The notes under the pieces: model-generated | Told to the model about the DNA's origin: nothing | Seen by the model: the letters and a program-made list of their open reading frames with translations, nothing else | Database searches by the model: none | In this document: positions 45,599-55,231 of the stretch, one piece after another | How positions within the stretch are numbered: position 1 is the first letter of the stretch | Layout: each line of letters starts with the position of its first letter | Assembly (NCBI GenBank): GCA_965201045.1 | Contig: OZ241746.1 | Location: 1,860,001 to 1,924,000 of the forward strand | Length of the DNA stretch: 64,000 nt | Direction of reading: 5' to 3' | Origin: JAPORK01 sp026710285 | GTDB taxonomy: Bacteria > Pseudomonadota > Gammaproteobacteria > Pseudomonadales > Endozoicomonadaceae | Program-made: the position numbers and the translations under genes

Positions 45599-48500
45599 TT
45601 ACAAAGAGATTAAATCACAGATTTCTTTATTTGATAGTTCTGTAATCCACTTTTCGCCACTGGCAACAGTTAAGTCTGCGAGTGATTTTTTATCCTGAAT
45701 CATTGCATCAATCTTCTCTTCAAAGGTATTCTCTGTAATCAGTCGGTGTACCTGGACATTTTTTTTCTGCCCGATACGGAACGCTCTGTCTGTCGCCTGT
45801 GCCTCAACCGCCGGATTCCACCACAGGTCATAATGGATAACCTGGCTGGCTGCGGTTAGATTAAGTCCGGTACCGCCAGCTTTTAATGAAAGAACTAATC
45901 CGCGTGTTTTAAAGTCTGTTTGAAAATTATCAACCATCTCATCGCGTTTTTTCCGTGAAAGACCACCATGCAGAAAGGGTATCTGTAGATTCAGTGTATT
46001 GTGTAGTGTATCAACGAGTAAGTTACCCATGGTTGTGTATTGAGTAAAGATAAGTATTTTTTCTCCGCTATCAATCGCTTCACGCATTAATTCAATAAAC
46101 ACAGACAGTTTGCCCGACTCTGCGATTTGTGCCTCTGAATGATTTAAAAATTGTGCTGGTGAATTACAGATCTGCTTAAGTGAATTGATTAATTTTAAAA
46201 TCAGTCCCTTACGTTCAATACCATCATCACTGTTATTAAGTATTTCCATCATACTGTCAACAGTACTCTGATAAAGCGCTGTTTGCTCTTTACTAAGCGT
46301 GCAGTAGCGATTACTTTCTATTTTATCCGGCAGATCACTGATGATTGATTTATCGGTTTTTAATCGTCTCAAGATAAACGGCGCAGTAATTTTTTTAAAC
46401 CGATTGAGTGCATGTTTATCACCATCCTGTTCGATCGGACGGGAAAACTCTTCATTAAATTTCTTCTGTGTGCCCAAATAACTACGGTTGGAAAAATCAA
46501 ACAGACTCCAGTACTCTTTCAGGCGGTTTTCTACCGGTGTACCACTCATACCAATACGCACATCAGCTCTTAGCTTTTTAATCGCTTTGGTCTGTAAACT
46601 TCCAGGATTTTTTATATTTTGTGCTTCATCTATAACCAGTGTTTGCCACTTTAATTTACTTAAAGTTGTACTATCTGAGCGCACCAGACCATAGCTGGTA
46701 AGCATAATGTCATAGTCGCTGTGACTAACTGTACGTTTACTGCCGTGATAGATTATTACCTGCATTGATGGCGCAAAATTTTCTATCTCTTTACGCCAGT
46801 TGGTCAGCAGAGAAGTGGGAGCAACAACCAGCGCCTTATGTTTTTCCAGTAAGCCATTTTGTTTCTGATGGAGTAACAGGGTGATGACCTGTAATGTTTT
46901 ACCCAGTCCCATATCGTCCGCAAGCAGTGAACCAAAGCCAATACGGGCATTTTGTGCCATCCACTGAAAACCCCGTTCCTGATAAGGACGCAAAGTGACT
47001 TGTAAGTTGGCAGGAAGCGGCACTGGTTTTTCACGCAGTAATTCCTCAAACAGTTTTTTGGCTGAATTGCCAATATCAATAGGTGCACCGTCAAGCTCTC
47101 CACTGAGTGCGGCTTTGAGTAACTCTGTGCGGGAAAGTGACTCTGGCAGTTTTGTAAGTTTTTTTAATAGCTGTTGAAGTTTAGTATTGTCCAGCATAAC
47201 ATACTGATCAACGATTTTAATTAATCCGGTGGCTCCCTCCACCAGTTTTTTGAATTCTTCAACCGGAATGCGTTTATCACCAATGGCAATCTGCCAGTTA
47301 AAACTGAGTAAATCATCGAGCTGAAGATAGTTTACAGGGTTATCACTGTTACTTTTAGAGAGCGACAAACTTAACTTTGGATAAGCAATATCACGCAGGC
47401 TTTTAGGAAGGATAAGCTGAATACCCAGCATTTTCAGTACTGGTAAAATATTTAAGAAGACCGGCGTAAAGTGTTCCAGTGAATAGAACAAAGTTGTATC
47501 AGATTGCTTTTTTTCATAGAGTTTTTCAATCTCAGGGAGGTATTCTGCCAATATTGCAAGATCAGCAAGGACAGTCACTTTAGTGCCGGAAAGCTTGTTG
47601 TCGCTGAAGCATTGTGCTAACGACAGCATCTGGTTGTTTTGTTGTATACGAATATCAACAGAAAGAAATTGATCGCACTCTTCAACCAGCAGGTACAGAC
47701 GGTGCTCACGTTCAGTTAATGAAAGACGACTCAACCAGTTACGAATAACACTGGGATGCTGCTGAGCACTGAAATCATCGCAATAGTAGGGTTCTTGATC
47801 AAAAAACAGCTGACAGATATTATTCTCAAATTTCCCTGAAGTCTGTAAAAAGCCCTGCCGGATAAAAAAACTGATCAGTACATGTAATGCTGCTTCAATC
47901 TGAGTTTTCTGATCTGAAAAAAGAGTGGTTGTCTTACTCTTTGGTTTTTTATGTTGTATCACCACAAGATCGACCGGGCAGTTTACATATAATGAATTGA
48001 CCAGTGATTGTATTGGTTCACTAAGCATGGCAGGCTTCCAGCGAATAATCGCACGACCATCTTCCTGCTGATAAATTTCAGGAATAATTGCCTGCTGCTC
48101 AACTAGTTTCATACTTAAATGAAACAGATTATACCACAACATAGTATGTGGGTAATGTCGGGTAATTTCAGTGCTCTGCTCACAGGACAATGTTTGAAAA
48201 AATGTATACAGATCAGCGGAAGATTTATTAACGAGCGTTTTTTCATCACTCTTTAATGCACTAAAATTAAAACGCCGGGAGAGGATAAGTGTCAGGGTTT
48301 TAAAATCAGTTACGTCATGACACTTTTCAGTTTCAGCTATCTGTTTCCTCTTTGCAGTGACGTATTTTGCAGCGCGTTTATATACATCAGCCATAATCTT
48401 TCTGAAATCAGTATGATAAAAGAGTGATATTTCAGGCAGAATAGTAAAGATACGTTCCTGCATAGGGGGTATCAAAGTTAAATCGAGTGCATCAGGGGCA

Positions 48501-49102
48501 TGGTCAGTGGATGAGGTGTTATTTTCCAGCGGCGTTTTTTGCCATTTATCTGCATATTTTGGTGGTTTATCCAGCGAAACTACGTTTAAGCCGGTACGCT
48601 TTTCTATTGCTTCAGGCAGAGCCATGTCATGCAGATGAAAGACAGTAAAAGGATTTTTATCAATTTCACTGGCAATGAGATAAATGACCGCAGCAATATG
48701 TTTGCAGGGCATTGCCCAGTCGGGGCAGGAACAACTGGCTTGCATATCATCCCAACTTTTAGGGAAAAGATGAATACCTTCCTTTTCCAAAAGCGACAGA
48801 AGACTGTTAGGTAGTTGTCGATTAATTAGTTTTGACAGAACAGGAGGGCTTTGACTGACTGTATCCACAATGGTTGTTTGTTGTTGCGGGTTAAAAGCAG
48901 GCAGTTTTATTTCTATGTCATAAGGTTTTCGGCGGCTGCCCTTAACACAGGCATTTACAGCGCATCCTTCCATGTTTATTTCCTGAACAGATCCGTTGCC
49001 AGCATAAGTATGCCCTCTTGGTATTCGGTTGGTATAATCAATGCCTTTAAAGGCATGTAACCATTGTGCTCCCCACCAGGTTAAACCATATTTCGTTGAC
49101 AT
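45599..49102 (-). CDS. SNF2-family helicase with SWIM zinc finger
   Basis: 1,167 residues. An N-terminal SWIM motif (SCSCPDWAMPCKHIAA, about residues 123-138: CxC...CxH) is followed by a long middle region and a SNF2 ATPase: LLADDMGLGKTLQ (motif I, about 724), VIDEAQNIKN (DEAQ, about 822), then the second lobe with SLKAGGTGLNLTAAS and HYDLWWNPAVEAQATDRAFRIGQ (motifs V-VI). This is a known bacterial type (SWIM plus SNF2) thought to remodel DNA- or RNA polymerase-bound complexes. The exact role is not established. The flanking genes do not form a defence cluster, so I do not call it one. Confidence 0.92.
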   Translation of the reverse strand: MSTKYGLTWWGAQWLHAFKGIDYTNRIPRGHTYAGNGSVQEINMEGCAVNACVKGSRRKPYDIEIKLPAFNPQQQTTIVDTVSQSPPVLSKLINRQLPNSLLSLLEKEGIHLFPKSWDDMQASCSCPDWAMPCKHIAAVIYLIASEIDKNPFTVFHLHDMALPEAIEKRTGLNVVSLDKPPKYADKWQKTPLENNTSSTDHAPDALDLTLIPPMQERIFTILPEISLFYHTDFRKIMADVYKRAAKYVTAKRKQIAETEKCHDVTDFKTLTLILSRRFNFSALKSDEKTLVNKSSADLYTFFQTLSCEQSTEITRHYPHTMLWYNLFHLSMKLVEQQAIIPEIYQQEDGRAIIRWKPAMLSEPIQSLVNSLYVNCPVDLVVIQHKKPKSKTTTLFSDQKTQIEAALHVLISFFIRQGFLQTSGKFENNICQLFFDQEPYYCDDFSAQQHPSVIRNWLSRLSLTEREHRLYLLVEECDQFLSVDIRIQQNNQMLSLAQCFSDNKLSGTKVTVLADLAILAEYLPEIEKLYEKKQSDTTLFYSLEHFTPVFLNILPVLKMLGIQLILPKSLRDIAYPKLSLSLSKSNSDNPVNYLQLDDLLSFNWQIAIGDKRIPVEEFKKLVEGATGLIKIVDQYVMLDNTKLQQLLKKLTKLPESLSRTELLKAALSGELDGAPIDIGNSAKKLFEELLREKPVPLPANLQVTLRPYQERGFQWMAQNARIGFGSLLADDMGLGKTLQVITLLLHQKQNGLLEKHKALVVAPTSLLTNWRKEIENFAPSMQVIIYHGSKRTVSHSDYDIMLTSYGLVRSDSTTLSKLKWQTLVIDEAQNIKNPGSLQTKAIKKLRADVRIGMSGTPVENRLKEYWSLFDFSNRSYLGTQKKFNEEFSRPIEQDGDKHALNRFKKITAPFILRRLKTDKSIISDLPDKIESNRYCTLSKEQTALYQSTVDSMMEILNNSDDGIERKGLILKLINSLKQICNSPAQFLNHSEAQIAESGKLSVFIELMREAIDSGEKILIFTQYTTMGNLLVDTLHNTLNLQIPFLHGGLSRKKRDEMVDNFQTDFKTRGLVLSLKAGGTGLNLTAASQVIHYDLWWNPAVEAQATDRAFRIGQKKNVQVHRLITENTFEEKIDAMIQDKKSLADLTVASGEKWITELSNKEICDLISL

Positions 49103-49368
49103 TACGTTTCCTCAGAATTTATTTTGGTTAATGCATAAATCCAGAATTTTAATAAATTAAAGTAGAATAATCAATCTTTTATGTAATATTTGCTATCAGA
49201 CCGCCGATAAGGACTGAGCTTGTTTGCAGAGGATTGGTTATAATGCCCGTTTTCGTATATTTGTTATTTTGCTCTCTGTTCTTCTTTAACAGAAAAAACG
49301 AATTTTGTTATAAAACTGGTTTAATTTCTGTACCTGGAAAATACAAAAAAACTCACAAAATAGAGCAC
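49103..49368. other. Gap between PLD and helicase genes
   Basis: AT-rich, holding the PLD-distal flank and the helicase promoter. No feature recognised. Confidence 0.35.
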
Positions 49369-51246
49369 TTATCCGATCAGCCATCCCATTTTAGCATGGA
49401 GTTTAGCATGAAAACGCTCTCGCAGCGAAACTTTTCCGGGATGTTCTGATTTTCTTGATAAAGGTACTTTTACTACTTCACCCTGGTCATTCAAAAGCGG
49501 AGTGCCCTTATCATCAATATGTACCTCCCGCAACAGATTAAATGCATCATCTTCTATTGCTGCAATGGTCTTGTCTGCAAAATCCTGCGATTTACTGACC
49601 AGATTAATTTCATGATCACTGCATGTCACCAGTGATTTAAATCCTAAATTACTGCTTCCGGTCAGCACAGTGTCATCAACAACAACGACCTTTGAGTGTA
49701 ATGTAGCTTTGCGGGGAGTATTTTTTTCTCCATGACCATATTCATACCAGTTCAGCAGATGACGATTTTCCGGTTTAATCTTCTTATAGAGCTGAGCACG
49801 TACCTGGCGGTTTCTGGAGCCAAACATAAGGTGACCGTTAGGTGAATAACGCTCAACCCCATTGGTTACCACTGTCAGTTTAATGCCTTCATTGATCTTT
49901 TGTGCAAGCAGATCTAAAAGCTCAGGTGTAGGGTGTACATACTGATGATCAATGTAAATATGTTTTTTTGCTTCCCGGATTTCAGCCATAAGGCGCTCAC
50001 CAAATTCACTACGACTCATTTCTGGTCCCTGAGAATAAAGCGTAAAATTGCTGGTGGTTACCATTTCAGGAAGGTGTTCTTCGGGTAAAGAAGTACTACA
50101 TGCTTCAGGTTTTTCAGCAAGCATGCTGGCTACCACTGTATTGTCAAGATGTTGTTTGCCAGAAGCGTTATTATAATGTTCCCATAGCCGGGCAAGCTTT
50201 AACAACTCTTCATCCATATTTTGACCGGCTTCCTCACCAGAGAAAAGAAAATCTATATCGCGAAACTCTTTGGCAATTATCATGTTCATTGCGCTGCGGA
50301 TACTTTGCTGTTCTTTGGGTATTTTTTCACCAACACCATCAGAGTATGCCCAGCGTTCCTCTATACCGCTTCCTCCCATTACACAATGCTTGCCATCCAC
50401 CACCAGCCCTTTAGTATGGTTGGTAATCTTTTTGTAGAGGTTAGCAGAAGTATTCATCCACTTTTCACCACAGTAAACCAGCTGAAACCTGTCAGGAAAA
50501 GCTTCCTGTATACGTTGCATATTTTCTTGGTTAGAAGGCAGTACCATCCTTGGTGAGAGCAGGATAACGATCTTAAGATCAGGTTTTTTTGTTAGCTGTT
50601 TCTCCATTAATTCAAGTATTTCATTATAGGGTTCTCCGCCACAATAATTTCCACTTAACACTATCCGTTTTTCCGCCATTTCTATTAAACGTTTCTTCCA
50701 TTGAAAAGCTGCTTTACCATTCAGGGGGGCGCTGATATTTACCTCTGAAGCAACCCCCGTTTTCTTTGATTGCTTAACAGGGGTTGCAGCAAAAGCTTCT
50801 CTGGCAGGATCAGCTCCACGCCACCGAACTCTAAAGGTATTCTTCCTTCTTCCGGGTCCTGCAAACTCTTTTTTTACCTGTGGTAAATTTTTTTGACTAA
50901 TACGGGTAAGATCAGGAAATTTAGCATTACTGGTACCATGTGCATAATACAGATTTTCACAGAGTCGCTTACTATGCAACATTCGGTAAGATACACGACG
51001 ACGAGAAATATTACGTTTATAAGTAAATACTCCGATTTTGAAAAAGGGATTTTCAAATATACTAAGCAGTTTTTTCAGCCGTACATAACCCCACTTAACC
51101 ACAGAGCGACCTCGTTTTGTTGCTTTTTTTTGCTTTTTAATTCTGTGTAAATTGGCGGTTGATTTTTTTGATTTTGTACGTAGATGAGGTACAGATGAAG
51201 AGGCAGGTTGTCGACCACGGTTGTTTTTATGGTGGTAAGGATCCAT
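49369..51246 (-). CDS. Phospholipase D-like protein with basic N-terminal extension
   Basis: 625 residues. Two HKD motifs: HTKGLVVD (His277, Lys279, Asp284, followed by GGSG) and HSKVVVVD (His517, Lys519, Asp524, followed by GSSN). These define a complete PLD active site, as in cardiolipin synthases and secreted phospholipases D. The first 165 residues are extremely Arg/Lys-rich and not part of the fold. No signal peptide or N-terminal membrane helices, which argues against ordinary cardiolipin synthase. A delivered lipase acting on host membranes is inference. Nuclease activity is also possible for HKD proteins. Confidence 0.85.
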   Translation of the reverse strand: MDPYHHKNNRGRQPASSSVPHLRTKSKKSTANLHRIKKQKKATKRGRSVVKWGYVRLKKLLSIFENPFFKIGVFTYKRNISRRRVSYRMLHSKRLCENLYYAHGTSNAKFPDLTRISQKNLPQVKKEFAGPGRRKNTFRVRWRGADPAREAFAATPVKQSKKTGVASEVNISAPLNGKAAFQWKKRLIEMAEKRIVLSGNYCGGEPYNEILELMEKQLTKKPDLKIVILLSPRMVLPSNQENMQRIQEAFPDRFQLVYCGEKWMNTSANLYKKITNHTKGLVVDGKHCVMGGSGIEERWAYSDGVGEKIPKEQQSIRSAMNMIIAKEFRDIDFLFSGEEAGQNMDEELLKLARLWEHYNNASGKQHLDNTVVASMLAEKPEACSTSLPEEHLPEMVTTSNFTLYSQGPEMSRSEFGERLMAEIREAKKHIYIDHQYVHPTPELLDLLAQKINEGIKLTVVTNGVERYSPNGHLMFGSRNRQVRAQLYKKIKPENRHLLNWYEYGHGEKNTPRKATLHSKVVVVDDTVLTGSSNLGFKSLVTCSDHEINLVSKSQDFADKTIAAIEDDAFNLLREVHIDDKGTPLLNDQGEVVKVPLSRKSEHPGKVSLRERFHAKLHAKMGWLIG

Positions 51247-51525
51247 AGAGTTCGCTCTGAATTATTGTTAAAATGACGTACTTATTTTAACTGTAGCAAA
51301 CAATAAAGCCTGTATGAAAAGGTAATCATGGAGTGCGTTGATAATTAAATTTTAATTTTCCAGAAAATCCTTTTTAGTCATGCATTTAAGTATGAATGCA
51401 TATGGAATTTTTATATAGAAAAATAGCAAATCCATTCAGCCACCGTGAAAATCTTTAACCAAAACCCGGTGGCTGAGCGGAGCCGAAGCCATAACTATTT
51501 TGATAGCTCATTCAGTATCGGAGTA
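51247..51525. repeat. Intergenic region with a GGCTGAG-family repeat
   Basis: A member of the dispersed family, CCGGTGGCTGAGCGGAGCCG at 51467-51486. A small inverted repeat ATGCATTTAAGT...GAATGCAT lies near 51381-51400. No gene. Confidence 0.45.
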
Positions 51526-52665
51526 CTACCCATACTGAAAATTTTCATTTAATTTTCTTGTCAATTCTCTCAACAGGTTGAGCTGCTTTTCTAAATTATC
51601 ATCGTGCTGATCTACATCTTGCTGATTAAAGTCGACCTGATCTGGGTCGGCATTAACTACGTCGTCAAGAATCCCTGATTTATGAAACCATACATTAAAT
51701 CCCAGTGAAAGATGTTCTTTCGTAATTTGATTATATATTGGAATATCTTCATATACTGACATATCACTCAGGATTAGGTCGGTCAATTCCAGTGCTTTCT
51801 TGTATTCCTTCTCTTCTCTAAGATATTTGACTTTGTTGAAATCCACCTGATGCCCACTAATAAGTATGTATTGATAAGCTTCCATCGAGGCTTTTTGTGC
51901 TGTTGAACTTGCAGACAGCGTTGGCTGTAGTTCCATCAGTTGTGAAAAAAGCTCAGCACATTCCTGATAGCGCTCCTGTTTAATCAGACTTGTGGATTTG
52001 TTAAAAATTGATAGTACGTGCAGCTCTCCATCGGTATCATAACGCGCCAGGACAGCATCTGCCACATCAATACTGGCATCATAATAACCTTCTTTGCGCA
52101 GTTCTTCGCATACTAAAGACAGGCTGCGTGAAAGCTGGTGATAGCAATGAGTCTTCACTGTAAGATCTGAACGCTCATCAGCATCAAATGCCCTGTTGAG
52201 ATCCATTTGTGCTTCAAGATTGCGTACAGCACTCTTTAAGTTAGGTTTGTTTTTGAAGTCATGCATCGCTTTATCAGAACGTGACATCAGGCATTTGATT
52301 TTTAAATCAGCTGGATTGCTGGTTCCTGTGGCTTTATCGGCAAAATCTGCTGCTTCACAGGAATCATCACTAGCCATGTCGTTTGTGAGGGTTTGCGGGG
52401 TATCATTTGTTTGAGAAAGTTCAGAGTCAACGGATTCTGCGGCAACATCATCAGCCAGATCTGCGTTCGTTTGTTGCTTAAGATGACTGGTTAATTCAGC
52501 AAGATCATCCTCTTCGATATTATCGATATTAGTGAATTGGTCAAGTTTGCCGAGCAGCTCATACACTTTATCAACGTCAGGATTATCACCACCATAGGAT
52601 GATACCGCATAACAGTTAAAAGCTATTAGAAGAGTAAGTAAAATACTCCGTGTTATTTTCATCAT
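51526..52665 (-). CDS. Exported TPR-like protein, leader family member 1
   Basis: 379 residues. The start MMKITRSILLTLLIAFNCYAVSS is a signal peptide nearly identical in all five genes of this cluster, and AAAAGGAATTAATT precedes each ATG. After DNPDVDKVYELLGKLDQFTN and an acidic linker the chain is helical with TPR-like pairs (NKSTSLIKQERYQECAELFSQL; LREEKEYKKALELTDLIL). It resembles the long members at 53471 and 55232 but is the most diverged. No catalytic motif. An exported protein-interaction role is the most that can be said. Confidence 0.75.
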   Translation of the reverse strand: MMKITRSILLTLLIAFNCYAVSSYGGDNPDVDKVYELLGKLDQFTNIDNIEEDDLAELTSHLKQQTNADLADDVAAESVDSELSQTNDTPQTLTNDMASDDSCEAADFADKATGTSNPADLKIKCLMSRSDKAMHDFKNKPNLKSAVRNLEAQMDLNRAFDADERSDLTVKTHCYHQLSRSLSLVCEELRKEGYYDASIDVADAVLARYDTDGELHVLSIFNKSTSLIKQERYQECAELFSQLMELQPTLSASSTAQKASMEAYQYILISGHQVDFNKVKYLREEKEYKKALELTDLILSDMSVYEDIPIYNQITKEHLSLGFNVWFHKSGILDDVVNADPDQVDFNQQDVDQHDDNLEKQLNLLRELTRKLNENFQYG

Positions 52666-52969
52666 AATTAATTCCTTTTATTTAGGTTGTTAATCCTCAC
52701 CTGTCAGTGAGTACAAATGTAAACAGGTTATTAGTAAGATACCTGATTAGAAGCTTAGTTCCCTGATAAAAACAGGTAATGTTGGAATAGCTAACTAAAT
52801 GAGTTTCAGTGTTTTTTTTATGAACTTTTTAGGAAGAAACTGAGCGTTTTGTGATCTGCAAACAGTCTGTTTATGGTCGCTGGCTTGTATAGACTTAAGT
52901 CGTATAGTGCTTTTGTCGCAAATTTATTATTTGCCTGGGCGCCCGTCAGAGCGCAACCATTTTAATAGC

Positions 52970-53392
52970 TTATTCAGAAATTGGGCACTCTTTTGTATCT
53001 CCTGTAAAGAGTACTTCCAGTGCTTCTTTATATTTCTGCTGATGGTAAAGGTGAGTGGCTTTGATTAAATTCAGATGATTCTTTCTCATAGTCAGGAATT
53101 TATCTAGTGTCATGCCATTAAATTCTGCAGAATCTTCATTTATTGAAATATCACGATCTGAGAAATTGTTGCATAATTCCGCTGCTATCCTATACACCTC
53201 CTTTATATTATCAGGTATCTGTAGGGGTTCAAAATTGCCAGATCCTGGAGTAGAAGCATTATCCGGATAAGATTCTCCAGACATCTCAGACACTTTATCA
53301 ACGTCAGGATTATCATCACCATAGGATGATACCGTATAACAGTTAAAAGCTATTAAAAGAGTAAGTAAAATACTCCGTGTTATTTTCATCAT
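52970..53392 (-). CDS. Short exported leader-family protein, copy A
   Basis: 140 residues. Same signal peptide and DNPDVDKVSEMSGESYPDN start as its neighbours, then a helical region with one TPR-like pair (LIKATHLYHQQKYKEALEVL) ending GDTKECPISE. It differs from copy B (54733-55155) at only a few positions, clustered around DISINEDSAEFNG. It may be a shortened relative of the long members or an independent short form. Confidence 0.75.
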   Translation of the reverse strand: MMKITRSILLTLLIAFNCYTVSSYGDDNPDVDKVSEMSGESYPDNASTPGSGNFEPLQIPDNIKEVYRIAAELCNNFSDRDISINEDSAEFNGMTLDKFLTMRKNHLNLIKATHLYHQQKYKEALEVLFTGDTKECPISE

Positions 53393-53470
53393 AATTAATT
53401 CCTCTTGTGTTTAGGTTGTTAATGCCCACCGGTTAGTGAGCACGAAAATTAATTGGTTTTATCATGTAGA

Positions 53471-54427
53471 TTACCGATTAATAATTCGTTCTTTTTGCGG
53501 GAGTATTGCATTTACCATTGCAATATCACCCTCAGCTTGTCTCTCCTCCAGGATCTTATCCAGCAGATCTAAAGCTTCCTGATGGCGCTGCTTTTTATCC
53601 AAGCTAATGGCTGCATTGAGTTGAACGGCAGTGTAAATTCGCTTCTCGTCTGCCAATACAGGTGTAACTTTTACCTGTTCATAGAGATCAATGCATTCCT
53701 GATAACGCTGTTGTGCAAGCAAAATTTGAGATTTAGTAAAAAGTGCTAATATGTGAGCTTCAACCACATAATGACGATTTAAGACAGCATCCGCCGCCGC
53801 AGTACTGGCATCGTAATAGCCCGCTTTACGCAGTTCTACAGATGTTGCTGATAAGATTGTTGTAAACAGATGGTACAAATAACCAAGATTAGCTTCTGGA
53901 ACCTGTTGTGCTCTCCCCGAAAGTCCTTCAAAATCAGATGCTCTGTTAAGATTTGCCTGTTCTGCAAGATTACTTACGATTTTGTGTAAGTCAGGTTCGT
54001 GATAATAATCATCCATTATTTTTTCAGCACGCAAAAGATGACAACGGTGCTTCATATCAAGTGCATTAATCGTTTTCAGATGTTTATAACCAAAATCCCA
54101 TGCTTCACAGGGAACAGCGTTGATCACATAAGTTACGAAAGTTTGCAGTATAGCAAGCGGATTGCTTGCAGATATCTCAGGGAGTACGGATGAAGAGCTA
54201 TCAGATTTTGGAGCAGCTTCAGCCTGGTAACCCCCCAACTTTTGTTTAAGGATGTCACTGGCAGCCTCAGCACTTTCAGCGCTGTCAATGTTGATAAGCT
54301 GGTCGAGCTGATCGAGTACGTTGTATACTTCATTAACGTCAGGATTATCAACAGCATAGGATGATACCGTATAACAGTTAAAAGCTATTAGAAGAGTAAG
54401 TAAGATACTCCGTATTATTTTTATCAT
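53471..54427 (-). CDS. Long exported leader-family protein (TPR-like), copy A
   Basis: 318 residues. The shared signal peptide (MIKIIRSILLTLLIAFNCYTVSS) is followed by AVDNPDVNEVYNVLDQLDQL and then helices including LFTKSQILLAQQRYQECIDL and ISLDKKQRHQEALDLLDKIL, which read as TPR units. The Cys pair (VPCEAWDFG, HRCHLL) is conserved in copy B and may form a disulphide. Located 79 bases upstream of the short gene on the same strand, so probably one transcript per unit. Confidence 0.78.
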   Translation of the reverse strand: MIKIIRSILLTLLIAFNCYTVSSYAVDNPDVNEVYNVLDQLDQLINIDSAESAEAASDILKQKLGGYQAEAAPKSDSSSSVLPEISASNPLAILQTFVTYVINAVPCEAWDFGYKHLKTINALDMKHRCHLLRAEKIMDDYYHEPDLHKIVSNLAEQANLNRASDFEGLSGRAQQVPEANLGYLYHLFTTILSATSVELRKAGYYDASTAAADAVLNRHYVVEAHILALFTKSQILLAQQRYQECIDLYEQVKVTPVLADEKRIYTAVQLNAAISLDKKQRHQEALDLLDKILEERQAEGDIAMVNAILPQKERIINR

Positions 54428-54732
54428 AATTAATTCCTTTTATTTAGGTTGTTAATACTCACCTGTTAGTGAATACAAATGTAAACAGGTCATTTAATCA
54501 GATACCTGATTAGAAGCTAAATTCCCTAATAAAAACAGATAATGTTGGAATAGCTAACTAAATGATTTTCAATGTTTTTTTTATAAACTTTTTAGGAAGA
54601 AACTGAACGTTTTGTGATCTGCAAACAGTCTGTTTATGGTCGCAGGCTTGTATAGACTTAAGTCGTATAGTGCTGTTGTCGCAAACTTATTATTTGCCTG
54701 GGCGCCCGTCAGAGCGCAACCATTTTAATAGC

Positions 54733-55155
54733 TTATTCAGAAATTGGGCACTCTTTTGTATCTCCTGTAAAGAGTACTTCCAGTGCTTCTTTATATTTCT
54801 GCTGATGGTAAAGGTGAGTGGCTTTGATTAAATTCAGATGATTCTTTCTCATAGTCAGGAATTTATCTAGTGTCATACCACCAAATTTCATAGAATATTC
54901 ATCTATTGAAATATCACGATCCGAGAAATTGTTGCATAATTCCGCTGCTATCCTATACACCTCCTTTATATTATCAGGTATCTGTAGGGGTTCAAAATTG
55001 CCAGATCCTGGAGTAGAAGCATTATCCGGATAAGATTCTCCGGACATCTCAGACACTTTATCAACGTCAGGATTATCATCACCATAGGATGATACCGTAT
55101 AACAGTTAAAAGCTATTAAAAGAGTAAGTAAAATACTCTGTGTCATTTTTATCAT
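54733..55155 (-). CDS. Short exported leader-family protein, copy B
   Basis: 140 residues, almost the same as copy A. The main differences are DISIDEYSMKFGG for DISINEDSAEFNG and the start MIKMTQS for MMKITRS. Conservation of length and frame in both copies suggests the short form is a real gene. Confidence 0.75.
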   Translation of the reverse strand: MIKMTQSILLTLLIAFNCYTVSSYGDDNPDVDKVSEMSGESYPDNASTPGSGNFEPLQIPDNIKEVYRIAAELCNNFSDRDISIDEYSMKFGGMTLDKFLTMRKNHLNLIKATHLYHQQKYKEALEVLFTGDTKECPISE

Positions 55156-55231
55156 AATTAATTCCTCTTGTTTAGGTTGTTAATGCCCACCGGTTAGTGA
55201 GCACGAAAATTAATTGGTTTTATCATGTAGA

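Larger units (their letters stand above)
52666..54427. repeat. Tandem duplication, unit A (1.76 kb)
   Basis: Contains one short and one long leader-family gene plus flanks, and is repeated at 54428-56188 with an offset of about 1,760 bases. Non-coding strings such as TTGCCTGGGCGCCCGTCAGA and TAGACTTAAGTCGTATAGTG are present in both units. Confidence 0.9.

Noticed and set aside
45599..51246. Defence island made of SNF2 helicase plus PLD protein
   Set aside because: Both families occur in phage defence systems, but the usual partner genes (methylase, DUF1998, DrmA-like) are missing and the genes are not in an operon (266-base gap).
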